Positions 1-6,307 are shown, numbered from the stretch's first letter. The stretch is 10,273 nucleotides of DNA from Burkholderiaceae bacterium (GCA_023260315.1 JALQVQ010000146.1:1-10273), one strand, 5' to 3'. The notes: generated from the sequence alone by a model not told the origin. Translations and numbers: made by a program.

Positions 1-38
1 GCGGACATAAACGTGCAAAACGGCTATGTCTTGGCCAC

Positions 39-68
39 TTCAAACGGACAGTTAAAGGGGAATAAAAT
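39..68 (+). promoter_or_regulatory. Possible sigma-70 promoter for the MFS gene
   Basis: TTCAAA (39-44) and TAAAAT (63-68) are separated by 18 nt, matching the -35 consensus in 4 of 6 positions and the -10 consensus in 5 of 6. A start near 75 would fit translation from ATG 97 rather than GTG 13. This rests on short motif matches only. Confidence 0.3.
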
Positions 69-96
69 AGTATTTCAACCGACTGTCGGCGGGACA

Positions 97-1269
97 ATGA
101 ACGCTTTGATGGCGGCGTGCTTGGCACAAGGCTTGTTCCTCACCAACAATGTCGTGTTCATTGGGATCAACGGCCTGGTGGGACTGGCCTTAGCGCCCGT
201 GGGTTGGATGGCGACCCTGCCGGTGACTGGGTACGTTGTCGGCGGCGCCCTCAGTACGGGACTCGTGGCCCAGTCACAGATGCGTTGGGGCCGGAGGACG
301 TCTTTCCAGCTCGGCTTATTGATGGCATTCGTTTCGGCATTGCTGTGCGCGTGGGCATCTGTGATCGGCAGCTTCTGGCTACTGGTCACCGCAACGGTCT
401 TGGCGGGTTACTACAGTGCCAACGGACAGCTCTACCGATTTGCAGCCGCTGAGGTGGCGGATAAAACGGCCAAAGAAAAAGCGGTTTCGCTGGTTTTGGC
501 AGGTGGCTTGTTGGGGGCTGTTGTTGGACCCAATCTTGCCGCTTACACGCGCCACCTCACCGCAACACCTTTCACCGGGGCCTACCTCACATTGGCGGTG
601 GCCGCGATATTGTCGATGGTGGTGATGGCACAAATGCGCTTCCCACCCGTCCCAAAGCGCACGAGCGCGAGCGACACCGGACGCCCGCTCAACGTAATTT
701 GGCGGCAACCCGTGTTTGTGGTGGCAACGCTTGGCGCCGCGCTGGGGTATGCGGTGATGAACTTACTGATGGCTGCAACGCCACTGGCCATGCAGGTTTG
801 CGGCATGAGTTTTGAGAACACCGCGTGGGTTCTTGAGTGGCATGTATTTGGTATGTTTGCACCGGGCTTTTTCACGGGCCATCTCATCAAACGCTTTGGT
901 GTCCTTCGGATTATGGGCGTTGGCGTACTGCTCAATCTGGTGTGTATCGCTGTTGCGCTGAATGGCGAAGATCTCACCCACTTCACAATTGCCCTTTTCG
1001 TGTTGGGCGTGGGTTGGAACTTCCTTTTTACCGGGAGCACAACCCTGTCGTTAGAGGCATACACCGCTGCCGAGAAAGACAAGGCCCAAGGTGCGATTAA
1101 CTTTGTCACGTTCCTGTTGATGGCGTTGAGTTCATTTGCCTCCGGCGCGCTGATCAACACGCAGGGCTGGGCGTGGCTCAACATGGGTGCTGCCGTGCCC
1201 GTCGTGATCACGGGCGCGGGCCTCTGGTGGTTGTCGCTGCAACGCGCGACAAAGGCCCGCCTCGCCTGA
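97..1269 (+). CDS. Major facilitator superfamily (MFS) transporter, substrate unknown
   Basis: Predicted inner-membrane secondary transporter of about 390 residues, the usual length for a 12-helix MFS protein. Hydrophobic segments run along the whole chain. The loop after helix 2 carries the MFS signature-like QMRWGRRTSFQLG (about residues 61-73), and a second half begins near residue 200 after a polar linker rich in Lys, Arg and Ser. The frame stays open upstream to a GTG at position 13, but that extension (NGYVLATSNGQLKGNK...) is polar and unlike an MFS N-terminus. I prefer ATG 97, which places helix 1 directly at the start and has a weak GGCGGGA upstream. A TAAAAT box at 63-68 with TTCAAA at 39-44 (18-nt spacer) could be its promoter. 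The gene ends exactly where metW ends on the other strand. The substrate cannot be told from sequence. Family call strong, start moderate. Confidence 0.85.
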   Translation: MNALMAACLAQGLFLTNNVVFIGINGLVGLALAPVGWMATLPVTGYVVGGALSTGLVAQSQMRWGRRTSFQLGLLMAFVSALLCAWASVIGSFWLLVTATVLAGYYSANGQLYRFAAAEVADKTAKEKAVSLVLAGGLLGAVVGPNLAAYTRHLTATPFTGAYLTLAVAAILSMVVMAQMRFPPVPKRTSASDTGRPLNVIWRQPVFVVATLGAALGYAVMNLLMAATPLAMQVCGMSFENTAWVLEWHVFGMFAPGFFTGHLIKRFGVLRIMGVGVLLNLVCIAVALNGEDLTHFTIALFVLGVGWNFLFTGSTTLSLEAYTAAEKDKAQGAINFVTFLLMALSSFASGALINTQGWAWLNMGAAVPVVITGAGLWWLSLQRATKARLA

Positions 1270-1851
1270 CTATCGGTGAAACTTGAAAACGGCGGTACTG
1301 CTGCGCAGGTTGGGCAGCCAACGGCAGACCGCTCCCCCCTCAAGACCAAAGCTCTCGGCAATCTGTAAATTGTTTGCCTGTGCAAGCACCTCGAAATCGG
1401 CAAAGGTTCCCACTCGAATATTCGGCGTGTTGTACCACTGATACGGCAAACGCTTGGTGACCGGCATGCGACCCAAAAGCACTTGCAGGCGGTTTGGCCA
1501 GTGCGCAAAGTTAGGAAAAGCCACGATGCCGATGCGGCCCACCCGAGCCGTCTCACGCAGCATGACCTCGGCATTGCGCAGGTGTTGGAGGGTGTCCAAC
1601 TGCAACACCACATCAAACGAGTTGTCGTCAAACATTTGAAGACCCTCGTCTAGATTCAGCTGCAGCACATCGACACCACGCGAAATACAGGCGGGTATTT
1701 TGGCGTCATCAATTTCCACACCGTAACCGGAGCAACCCCTGTGGGTCTGAAGATAAGACAGAAAACGCCCATCGCCACAACCCAGGTCCAGCACGCGGCT
1801 GCCGATGGGCACCAATTCAGCCAATGCCTGAAGGGCTTGATCGTTGCTCAT
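1270..1851 (-). CDS. metW: Methionine biosynthesis protein MetW (class I SAM-dependent methyltransferase fold)
   Basis: 193 residues, the normal size for MetW. The SAM-binding motif I is clear as VLDLGCGDG (about residues 20-28), followed by an acidic strand end (GYGVEIDD) and then [13 protein letters not shown] and [22 protein letters not shown], which are typical MetW segments. MetW is known to work with MetX in the transsulfuration or direct-sulfhydrylation branch of methionine synthesis in proteobacteria. Its own catalytic reaction is not well settled, and it is often treated as a partner or activator of MetX. Its ATG overlaps the metX stop by 4 nt (ATGA), with GAGGTG just upstream, so the two are almost certainly translationally coupled. 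It should share the SAM-sensing leader of metX. The stop codon abuts the stop of the convergent MFS gene with no spacer. Confidence 0.95.
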   Translation of the reverse strand: MSNDQALQALAELVPIGSRVLDLGCGDGRFLSYLQTHRGCSGYGVEIDDAKIPACISRGVDVLQLNLDEGLQMFDDNSFDVVLQLDTLQHLRNAEVMLRETARVGRIGIVAFPNFAHWPNRLQVLLGRMPVTKRLPYQWYNTPNIRVGTFADFEVLAQANNLQIAESFGLEGGAVCRWLPNLRSSTAVFKFHR

Positions 1852-3002
1852 GCAGCCACCTCTTTGTCAAAGTAAGCGCGAACCGTGTTGTGATAACGGC
1901 TGTCATCCATCAGGAACGCATCATGTCCATGCGGTGCATCCACCTCGGCATAGGAGACCCGACAGTGGTTATCCAACAATGCCCTGACAATCTCGCGACT
2001 GCGCGCCGGTGAGAAACGCCAGTCAGTGGTGAAGCTGATTAATAGGAATTTCGCTTTCACGTCGGCGAAGGCCGCTGACAAATGACCGCCATGGGGGCGG
2101 GCGGGGTCAAAGTAGTCGAGCGCGCGCGTGATCAGCAAGTAGGTATTGGCATCGAAGTACTCAGCAAACTTGTCGCCTTGATAGCGCAAATAACTCTCAA
2201 TTTCAAACTCAACGCCTTGCGTCGTGAAGTGGTAATCGCGCTGGACGGCATCTGACACAGCATCACGCAACCGGCGGCCAAACTTGGCGTTCATTACGTC
2301 GTCACTCAGATAGGTGATGTGACCAACCATGCGAGCGATACGCAGGCCGCGTCGCGGCAGTGTGTTGTGTTTGCGGTAGTGACCACCATGGAAGTCGGGG
2401 TCGGTAACAATCGCCCGGCGGGCAACTTCATTGAAAGCAATGTTCTCGGCGGTCAGGTTCGGGGCACTGGCCACAACGACCGCATGACGGACGCGGTCTG
2501 GATAACGCAGGGCCCAACATGTGGCCTGCATGCCACCAAGGCTGCCGCCCATGACCGCGGCCAGTTGCTGAACACCCAGCGCGTCCAATAACTTCGCTTG
2601 TGTGTCAACCCAGTCTTCGACGCTAACCACAGGGAAATCGGCTCCCCACACCGCACCCGTCGCAGGATTGATCGATGTCGGACCTGTCGAACCAAAGCAG
2701 GAGCCAATGTTATTCACGCCGATGACAAAGAAACGGTTGGTGTCGACGGGTTTCCCGGGGCCAACCATGTTGTCCCACCAGCCCTCTGTTTTGGGCTTGA
2801 TCGCGCCAGACTCATCGGCGTACACACCGGCAACATGGTGTGAGGCATTCAAGGCATGGCAGATCAGAATGGCGTTACTGGCGTCAGCGTTCAACGTGCC
2901 ATACGTCTCGTACGACAGGTCATAGCTCGGTAGAACCGCCCCACATTGCAGTGTCAGCGGTTCGCCAATGGATAAGGTTTTAGCCTCAGCGATAAAGGAC
3001 AT
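1848..3002 (-). CDS. metX: Homoserine O-acyltransferase (MetX family, probably succinyl-CoA type)
   Basis: Catalyses acyl transfer to the hydroxyl of L-homoserine, the committed step to methionine, in the cytoplasm. 384 residues, an alpha/beta-hydrolase fold. The nucleophile elbow is GGSLGGMQ with Ser154, and the likely triad partners are Asp327 (in [10 protein letters not shown]) and His360 (in APHGHDAFL). [16 protein letters not shown] and [21 protein letters not shown] are hallmark MetX blocks. Many proteobacterial MetX enzymes coupled to MetW use succinyl-CoA (often named MetXS). I infer that specificity from context and cannot prove it here. The start is fixed at 3002 because no other ATG, GTG or TTG lies in frame nearby and the N-terminus matches the family. 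There is no proper Shine-Dalgarno: the 5 nt before ATG follow directly on the U-run of a terminator. Expression is predicted to be controlled by the upstream SAM-II riboswitch. Confidence 0.96.
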   Translation of the reverse strand: MSFIAEAKTLSIGEPLTLQCGAVLPSYDLSYETYGTLNADASNAILICHALNASHHVAGVYADESGAIKPKTEGWWDNMVGPGKPVDTNRFFVIGVNNIGSCFGSTGPTSINPATGAVWGADFPVVSVEDWVDTQAKLLDALGVQQLAAVMGGSLGGMQATCWALRYPDRVRHAVVVASAPNLTAENIAFNEVARRAIVTDPDFHGGHYRKHNTLPRRGLRIARMVGHITYLSDDVMNAKFGRRLRDAVSDAVQRDYHFTTQGVEFEIESYLRYQGDKFAEYFDANTYLLITRALDYFDPARPHGGHLSAAFADVKAKFLLISFTTDWRFSPARSREIVRALLDNHCRVSYAEVDAPHGHDAFLMDDSRYHNTVRAYFDKEVAA

Positions 3003-3007
3003 GGCGC

Positions 3008-3041
3008 AAAAAAACCCGGTGAACCAAAAACGGGGCCGGGT
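3008..3041 (-). terminator. Intrinsic terminator in the metX leader (attenuator)
   Basis: On the - strand ACCCGG (3041-3036) pairs with CCGGGT (3019-3014) across a 16-nt loop, followed by a run of seven T (3014-3008) ending 5 nt before the metX ATG. GC-rich stem plus T-run immediately upstream of a coding start, behind a riboswitch, is the classic layout of a transcription attenuator. Its loop contains CCGTTTTTGGTT, complementary (with two G-U pairs) to the 3' strand of the riboswitch, giving a ready antiterminator. Confidence 0.8.
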
Positions 3042-3054
3042 GTCGATCGAGCGG

Positions 3055-3110
3055 TCCGTTTTTAGCTGAATTTATAAAAAGCGCCCGCAAGCCGGAGCAA
3101 ATCGGCGCTC
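3055..3110 (-). ncRNA. SAM-II riboswitch controlling metX-metW
   Basis: Cis-acting RNA aptamer that binds S-adenosylmethionine. Read 5' to 3' on the - strand it shows the SAM-II plan. P1 is AGCGCC (3109-3104) with GGCGCT (3085-3080). The loop starts with the conserved GATTTG and ends with TTGC. An A/T-rich linker contains ATAAA, then comes the diagnostic AGCTAAAAA (3067-3059). The pseudoknot closes by TCCG (3096-3093) pairing with CGGA (3058-3055). The order and spacing match the known metX SAM-II aptamer closely. Binding of SAM should lock AGCTAAAAACGG in the pseudoknot and leave the downstream terminator free to form, lowering metX-metW expression. Identified by eye from motif and pairing; a covariance search would settle it. 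Confidence 0.92.
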
Positions 3111-3116
3111 ACGGGC

Positions 3117-3125
3117 AGTATAGCA
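3117..3125 (-). promoter_or_regulatory. Extended -10 promoter for metX-metW
   Basis: On the - strand TGCTATACT carries the extended -10 TG followed by one base and TATACT (5 of 6 to TATAAT). No convincing -35 hexamer is seen, which extended -10 promoters tolerate. The predicted start, 7 nt downstream, is near 3110, exactly the first base of the riboswitch P1 stem. That agreement supports both calls. Confidence 0.65.
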
Positions 3126-3159
3126 AGAGGCACTGATTCACGCACCCTTTTCGATACCA

Positions 3160-3175
3160 TGGCTTGTTATTTGCT
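3160..3175 (+). promoter_or_regulatory. Sigma-54 (-24/-12) promoter for the ammonium transporter
   Basis: TGGCTTGTTATTTGCT matches the sigma-54 pattern TGGCAC-N5-TTGCA. It has GG at 3161-3162 and GC at 3173-3174 with exactly 10 nt between, and T residues before the GC. A start near 3186 would give a leader of about 60 nt to the ATG at 3247. Ammonium transporter genes are commonly sigma-54/NtrC controlled, so the site fits the gene. Confidence 0.72.
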
Positions 3176-3182
3176 TAGAAAC

Positions 3183-3216
3183 GGTGCAGCAGGCTGCAAA
3201 AGGGCATTTTTGCACC
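3183..3216 (+). repeat. Inverted repeats in the ammonium transporter leader
   Basis: GGTGCA (3183-3188) is the inverted copy of TGCACC (3211-3216). Nested inside and competing for part of the right arm is a perfect 7-bp hairpin, TGCAAAA (3195-3201), loop GGGCAT, TTTTGCA (3208-3214). The arms also look like NtrC half-sites. They lie at or just past the predicted sigma-54 start, so they may fold in the mRNA leader or act as a DNA site. Confidence 0.5.
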
Positions 3217-3246
3217 AAAAATAAGCAACACATCAGGATTTCTCTC

Positions 3247-4449
3247 ATGGACGCACTAAAACAGGGCGCAGATGCGCTCTTTATCTTGCTCGGCGGCATC
3301 ATGGTTTTGGCCATGCACGCGGGCTTCGCCTTTTTGGAGCTCGGCACCGTGCGCAAAAAGAACCAGGTGAATGCCTTGGTGAAGATTCTGGTCGACTTCT
3401 CCGTATCAACGGTCGTCTACTTTTTGGTCGGCTACGGCGTCGCGTACGGCACCCACTTCTTTATTGGCGCCGAGCAACTGGCCCAACAAAATGGTTACGA
3501 ACTGGTTAAGTTCTTCTTTTTACTGACATTTGCCGCGGCAATACCCGCCATCATCTCAGGCGGCATCGCTGAACGCGCCAAGTTTTGGCCGCAACTCATG
3601 GCAACTGCGGTCGTTGTTGGTCTCATCTACCCCTTCTTTGAGGGTGTCATTTGGAACGGCAACTTTGGCTTTCAATCGTGGCTAGAGGCGCAATTCGGCG
3701 CCAGTTTTCACGACTTTGCTGGCTCCGTCGTGGTTCACGGGGTTGGTGGCTGGATCGCATTGCCGGCCGTTATGCTGCTGGGCGCGCGCTACAACCGCTA
3801 CCGGAAGGACGGCTCGTTAAGTGCGCACCCGCCATCAAGCATCCCGTTTCTGGCGCTGGGCGCATGGATACTCTGCGTGGGCTGGTTCGGCTTCAACGTC
3901 ATGAGCGCACAACGCCTTGAAAACATCTCTGGCTTGGTTGCCGTGAACTCACTGATGGCGATGGTCGGTGGCACATTGGCCGCCCTCATCGCCGGCAAGA
4001 ACGATCCCGGATTCGTGCACAACGGCCCACTGGCGGGCTTGGTGGCTGTTTGCGCGGGCTCAGACATCATGCACCCTTTGGGTGCATTGGCGGTTGGCAT
4101 GGTTGCCGGTGGCCTTTTTGTTTGGCTTTTCACCCGCGTGCAAAACTCTTGGAAGATCGATGATGTGCTGGGCGTTTGGCCTCTGCACGGCCTGTGCGGC
4201 ACTTGGGGTGGCATCGCCGCTGGTATTTTTGGCTCTGAAGCGTTCGGCGGCCTCGGCGGTGTCTCGTTCATCTCACAGCTGATCGGTACCGCGGCGGGCG
4301 TGCTCTGGGCGTTGGTCGGCGGCTTCTTGGTTTACGGCATTTTGCGTGCGACGCTCGGTTTGCGTCTGTCACCGGAAGAGGAGTACGACGGTGCCGACCT
4401 GAGCATCCATCAAATCAGTGCAACACCGGAGCGTGAAACCACTTGGTAA
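3247..4449 (+). CDS. amtB: Ammonium transporter (Amt/MEP/Rh family)
   Basis: Inner-membrane channel-like protein for ammonium/ammonia uptake. 400 residues with about 11 hydrophobic helices and no separate cleaved leader evident. The twin pore histidines are seen as His164 in FAGSVVVHGVGG and His314 in WPLHGLCGTWGG. The conserved Asp157 precedes the first. FLELGTVRKKNQVN, SGGIAERAKF and the cytoplasmic tail LGLRLSPEEEYDGADLS are typical of the family. The tail is the part that interacts with the PII protein GlnK in relatives. The frame is open from 3184, but ATG 3247 is chosen: AGGA lies 8 nt upstream and MDALKQGADALF is the usual N-terminus of this subgroup. No glnK is adjacent in this window. 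A sigma-54 promoter upstream suggests induction by nitrogen limitation. No convincing terminator follows. Confidence 0.95.
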   Translation: MDALKQGADALFILLGGIMVLAMHAGFAFLELGTVRKKNQVNALVKILVDFSVSTVVYFLVGYGVAYGTHFFIGAEQLAQQNGYELVKFFFLLTFAAAIPAIISGGIAERAKFWPQLMATAVVVGLIYPFFEGVIWNGNFGFQSWLEAQFGASFHDFAGSVVVHGVGGWIALPAVMLLGARYNRYRKDGSLSAHPPSSIPFLALGAWILCVGWFGFNVMSAQRLENISGLVAVNSLMAMVGGTLAALIAGKNDPGFVHNGPLAGLVAVCAGSDIMHPLGALAVGMVAGGLFVWLFTRVQNSWKIDDVLGVWPLHGLCGTWGGIAAGIFGSEAFGGLGGVSFISQLIGTAAGVLWALVGGFLVYGILRATLGLRLSPEEEYDGADLSIHQISATPERETTW

Positions 4450-4534
4450 GACGAGGGCGGCGTGCGCATTTGCGGGGTAAATCGGCATTGCCGCCACACT
4501 TTAGGGGCATTTCAAACGCTCCCTCCCCGTAAAT

Positions 4535-4564
4535 TTCGCACGGAACAGGGTTTCCCATGATAAT
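4535..4564 (+). promoter_or_regulatory. Tentative sigma-70 promoter for the RRM gene
   Basis: TTCGCA (4535-4540, 4 of 6) and GATAAT (4559-4564, 5 of 6) with an 18-nt spacer. A start near 4571 would coincide with the palindrome that follows and leave a leader of about 125 nt, a length reminiscent of cold-shock gene leaders. A second weak candidate, TTGTGC (4642-4647) with TTTAGT (4666-4671), cannot be excluded. Confidence 0.35.
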
Positions 4565-4569
4565 GAAAG

Positions 4570-4591
4570 CGTGCAACAAGGATGTTGCACG
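4570..4591 (+). repeat. Perfect 8-bp palindrome upstream of the RRM gene
   Basis: CGTGCAAC (4570-4577) and GTTGCACG (4584-4591) are exact inverted copies around the 6-nt spacer AAGGAT. It could be a hairpin at the 5' end of the mRNA or a dimer-binding operator. There is no T-run after it, so it is not a terminator for the transporter gene. Confidence 0.6.
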
Positions 4592-4697
4592 TGTTAGAGG
4601 TGATAGGCCAGTTTTGCGCGCCCCGACGAAGTCAATTTAGTTTGTGCTTGCCGGACTTCCATCGCTTTAGTAGTGTGTTTTTTTGAGGAGTCCCAAG

Positions 4698-5054
4698 ATG
4701 GGCAACAAACTGTACGTCGGCAACCTGCCTTATTCTGTCCGTGATGAAGACCTGCAACAATCGTTCAGCGAATTCGGCACGGTCACCAGCGCCAAAGTCA
4801 TGATGGAACGTGACACCGGCCGCTCAAAAGGCTTTGGTTTTGTCGAAATGGGCGATGATGCGCAAGCACAAGCCGCTGTGAACGGCATGAACGGCCAAGC
4901 CTTAGGCGGCCGTAACCTGGTCGTTAACGAAGCGCGCCCAATGGAGCCACGCCCACCCCGTACCGGTGGTTTCGGTGGTGGTAACGACGGTTTCCGCAGC
5001 CCATACGGCGGCGGTGGTCGTCGTGAAGGCGGCGGCGGCCGCGGTGGCTACTAA
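4698..5054 (+). CDS. Small RNA-binding protein with one RRM domain and a glycine-rich tail
   Basis: 118-residue cytoplasmic protein. A single RNA recognition motif fills residues 3-80, with RNP2 as LYVGNL (5-10) and RNP1 as KGFGFVEM (44-51). The aromatic residues that stack on RNA, Tyr6, Phe46 and Phe48, are intact. Residues 89-118 are a Gly/Arg-rich tail ending GRGGY, of the kind found in bacterial and plant cold-inducible RRM proteins. The role is probably general single-stranded RNA binding or an RNA-chaperone function, perhaps at low temperature, but this is family inference. ATG 4698 is chosen because a strong GAGGAG lies 7 nt upstream and MGNKLYVGNLPY is the usual start; the frame opens 5 codons earlier. 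It is monocistronic: a 248-base spacer precedes it and a strong terminator follows. Confidence 0.93.
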   Translation: MGNKLYVGNLPYSVRDEDLQQSFSEFGTVTSAKVMMERDTGRSKGFGFVEMGDDAQAQAAVNGMNGQALGGRNLVVNEARPMEPRPPRTGGFGGGNDGFRSPYGGGGRREGGGGRGGY

Positions 5055-5068
5055 GCCCTGCTGATGCT

Positions 5069-5087
5069 TGGCGTTTAACTAACGCCA
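5069..5087 (+). repeat. 7-bp hairpin after the RRM gene
   Basis: TGGCGTT (5069-5075) and AACGCCA (5081-5087) pair perfectly around the loop TAACT. There is no T-run, so it is not a terminator alone. It sits directly ahead of the true terminator and may protect the mRNA 3' end. Confidence 0.5.
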
Positions 5088-5093
5088 GCCCCG

Positions 5094-5129
5094 AAACCGG
5101 TTTGCACGAAAGTGCCAGCCGGTTTTTTT
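5094..5129 (+). terminator. Strong intrinsic terminator of the RRM gene
   Basis: ACCGG (5096-5100) pairs with CCGGT (5119-5123) and an inner stem GCAC-GAAA-GTGC (5104-5115) is capped by a stable GAAA tetraloop. Seven T follow (5123-5129). On the opposite strand only three T follow, so any action on the convergent lptC transcript is weaker. Confidence 0.88.
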
Positions 5130-5151
5130 ATGCCTGGGCCATCCAGTGACC

Positions 5152-5742
5152 TCAGCGCGGCAGCAGCGTTGCGCGAACACGGCCGGTCCACGTGGCAAGC
5201 CCTGTCCTTTGGTCGTAGATGAGGGTATCGGCAGAAATGACATCTTTACCCCTGCGAACGACTGCGGGTTGCAGGGCCCGAAGGATGTCGGTTTTGGTTT
5301 CAAACAGCAAGTGCTCACTGTTGATGGTGGTCGTTTCGCCACTGACCAAACGGTGAATAACCTGAGCCTGACCCATCAACTCATAAACCGTTTGCGCATC
5401 GTCCACTTTTGCGCGATTCGCCACACTCTGGGTGGTCGCACCGTCTCGCCCCCAGTTCCGAATTTGAACGTCCGTGATATCCATGTGGCCTGTCGCCGGA
5501 ATGTGTTTACCTTCGGCACCAAACAACTCGGCAGTCAGCGCGCCGCTGGCGTTGTAATGGCGAGTGACAAAATTCACCATGTAGTCATCTGGTAACAAGC
5601 GCTGCGCATTGGACGTTTGTGCCTCAATTGGTGCCGGCGTCATACGCAAAAGCCACACTGACGCGGCCGCCAAAAGGCCCATCAAAACAATGGGTAGGTA
5701 CAGGACGAACGCATCCAAAAAACGCAACAGATAGCGCATCAT
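5152..5742 (-). CDS. lptC: LPS export protein LptC
   Basis: Bitopic inner-membrane protein that receives lipopolysaccharide from the LptB2FG transporter and passes it to the periplasmic bridge. 196 residues, close to the family's usual 190-200. One uncleaved transmembrane segment covers about residues 11-32, followed by a periplasmic beta-jellyroll region. LLPDDYMVNFVTRHYNASGAL, GHMDITDVQIRNW and the late ISADTLIYDQRTGLATWTGRV are recognisable LptC stretches. It is the third gene of kdsD-kdsC-lptC. Its ATG shares one base with the kdsC stop (TGATG), and a second ATG follows immediately. In many relatives lptA, lptB and rpoN come next. Here lptC is last, facing the RRM gene's terminator 22 bp away. 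Confidence 0.92.
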   Translation of the reverse strand: MMRYLLRFLDAFVLYLPIVLMGLLAAASVWLLRMTPAPIEAQTSNAQRLLPDDYMVNFVTRHYNASGALTAELFGAEGKHIPATGHMDITDVQIRNWGRDGATTQSVANRAKVDDAQTVYELMGQAQVIHRLVSGETTTINSEHLLFETKTDILRALQPAVVRRGKDVISADTLIYDQRTGLATWTGRVRATLLPR

Positions 5743-6305
5743 CAGATCGCGGCCTCACCCAACAGTTCGGCGTAGACGCCGCGCGCCGTCAAAACCAGAT
5801 CACAGCACTCCCGCACCGCGCCTTGACCCGCACCGGCCTGGGGCACGTAGTTGGCCACCGCCAATACGTCAGGGTGACCGGTTGCAGGCACGCATGACAA
5901 ATGGGCACGACGCAGCAGAGGCAAATCTGGCCAGTCATCGCCCATCGCAGCGGCATCGGCCCACGTCAGGGCCATCGACTGGAGCACGGCGTCCGCCGCA
6001 GGACGCTTATCTTCGGTGCCCAGTACGGCCTGCGTGATCCCCAGCGCAGCCAATCGGTTGCGCAGGGCGGGGCTGTCACGACCTGAGATGACGACAGGCG
6101 TCACGCCCGCACGCATCAGCAACTTTAAGCCGTGGCCATCGAGGGTGTTGAAACGCTTGAGGGACTCACCCGTCTCAGAAAACCACAGGCTGCCGTCAGT
6201 CAGGACGCCGTCGACATCAAAGAAGAAAACCTTCACCGGCTTGGCGAGGGCCAGCGCATCAGGCGAAAAGCGTGCGACGGGCAAAAGCGGTGACACATCA
6301 GACAT
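5742..6305 (-). CDS. kdsC: 3-deoxy-D-manno-octulosonate 8-phosphate phosphatase (KdsC, HAD family)
   Basis: Removes phosphate from Kdo 8-phosphate to give Kdo, the sugar of the LPS inner core, in the cytoplasm. 187 residues, normal for this C0-type HAD enzyme that works as a tetramer. The nucleophile motif is FFFDVDGVLTDG with Asp30 and Asp32, motif II is VVISGRDS (Ser74), the conserved Lys is in GTEDKR, and the magnesium motif is MGDDWPD (Asp123, Asp124, Asp127). The tail GAVRECCDLVL matches the family. A short leading stretch before the first strand (about 24 residues) contains no known motif. It starts 2 nt after the kdsD stop with GAAGGTGA as ribosome site, and overlaps lptC by one base, so the three genes are clearly one operon. 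Confidence 0.95.
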   Translation of the reverse strand: MSDVSPLLPVARFSPDALALAKPVKVFFFDVDGVLTDGSLWFSETGESLKRFNTLDGHGLKLLMRAGVTPVVISGRDSPALRNRLAALGITQAVLGTEDKRPAADAVLQSMALTWADAAAMGDDWPDLPLLRRAHLSCVPATGHPDVLAVANYVPQAGAGQGAVRECCDLVLTARGVYAELLGEAAI

Positions 6306-6307
6306 GG

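Noticed and set aside
13..96. N-terminal extension of the MFS protein from GTG 13
   Set aside because: No upstream ribosome site can be judged at the window edge, the added 28 residues are polar and unlike MFS N-termini, and a candidate promoter lies within it.
582..1631. Long - strand frame of 349 codons crossing the MFS gene and the end of metW
   Set aside because: It is antisense to two recognised genes, its translation is low-complexity in Arg, Ser, Thr and Ala with no recognisable domain, and it has no ribosome site. It is a by-product of codon bias.
2821..2843. CACACC-N8-GGTGTG as an upstream NtrC site for the ammonium transporter
   Set aside because: The spacer is 8 instead of 5, it lies inside metX coding sequence, and the outer bases do not fit.
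3200..3213. GGGCATTTTTGCA as a second sigma-54 promoter
   Set aside because: GG and GC are 7 nt apart where 10 is required. The site at 3160-3175 has the exact spacing.
3184..3246. N-terminal extension of the ammonium transporter
   Set aside because: The added 21 residues do not resemble the family start, the predicted transcription start lies at about 3186, and ATG 3247 has AGGA at good spacing.
4456..4495. GGCGGC / GCCGCC inverted repeat after the ammonium transporter gene
   Set aside because: Only 6 bp with a 28-nt loop and no T-run, so not supportable as a terminator.
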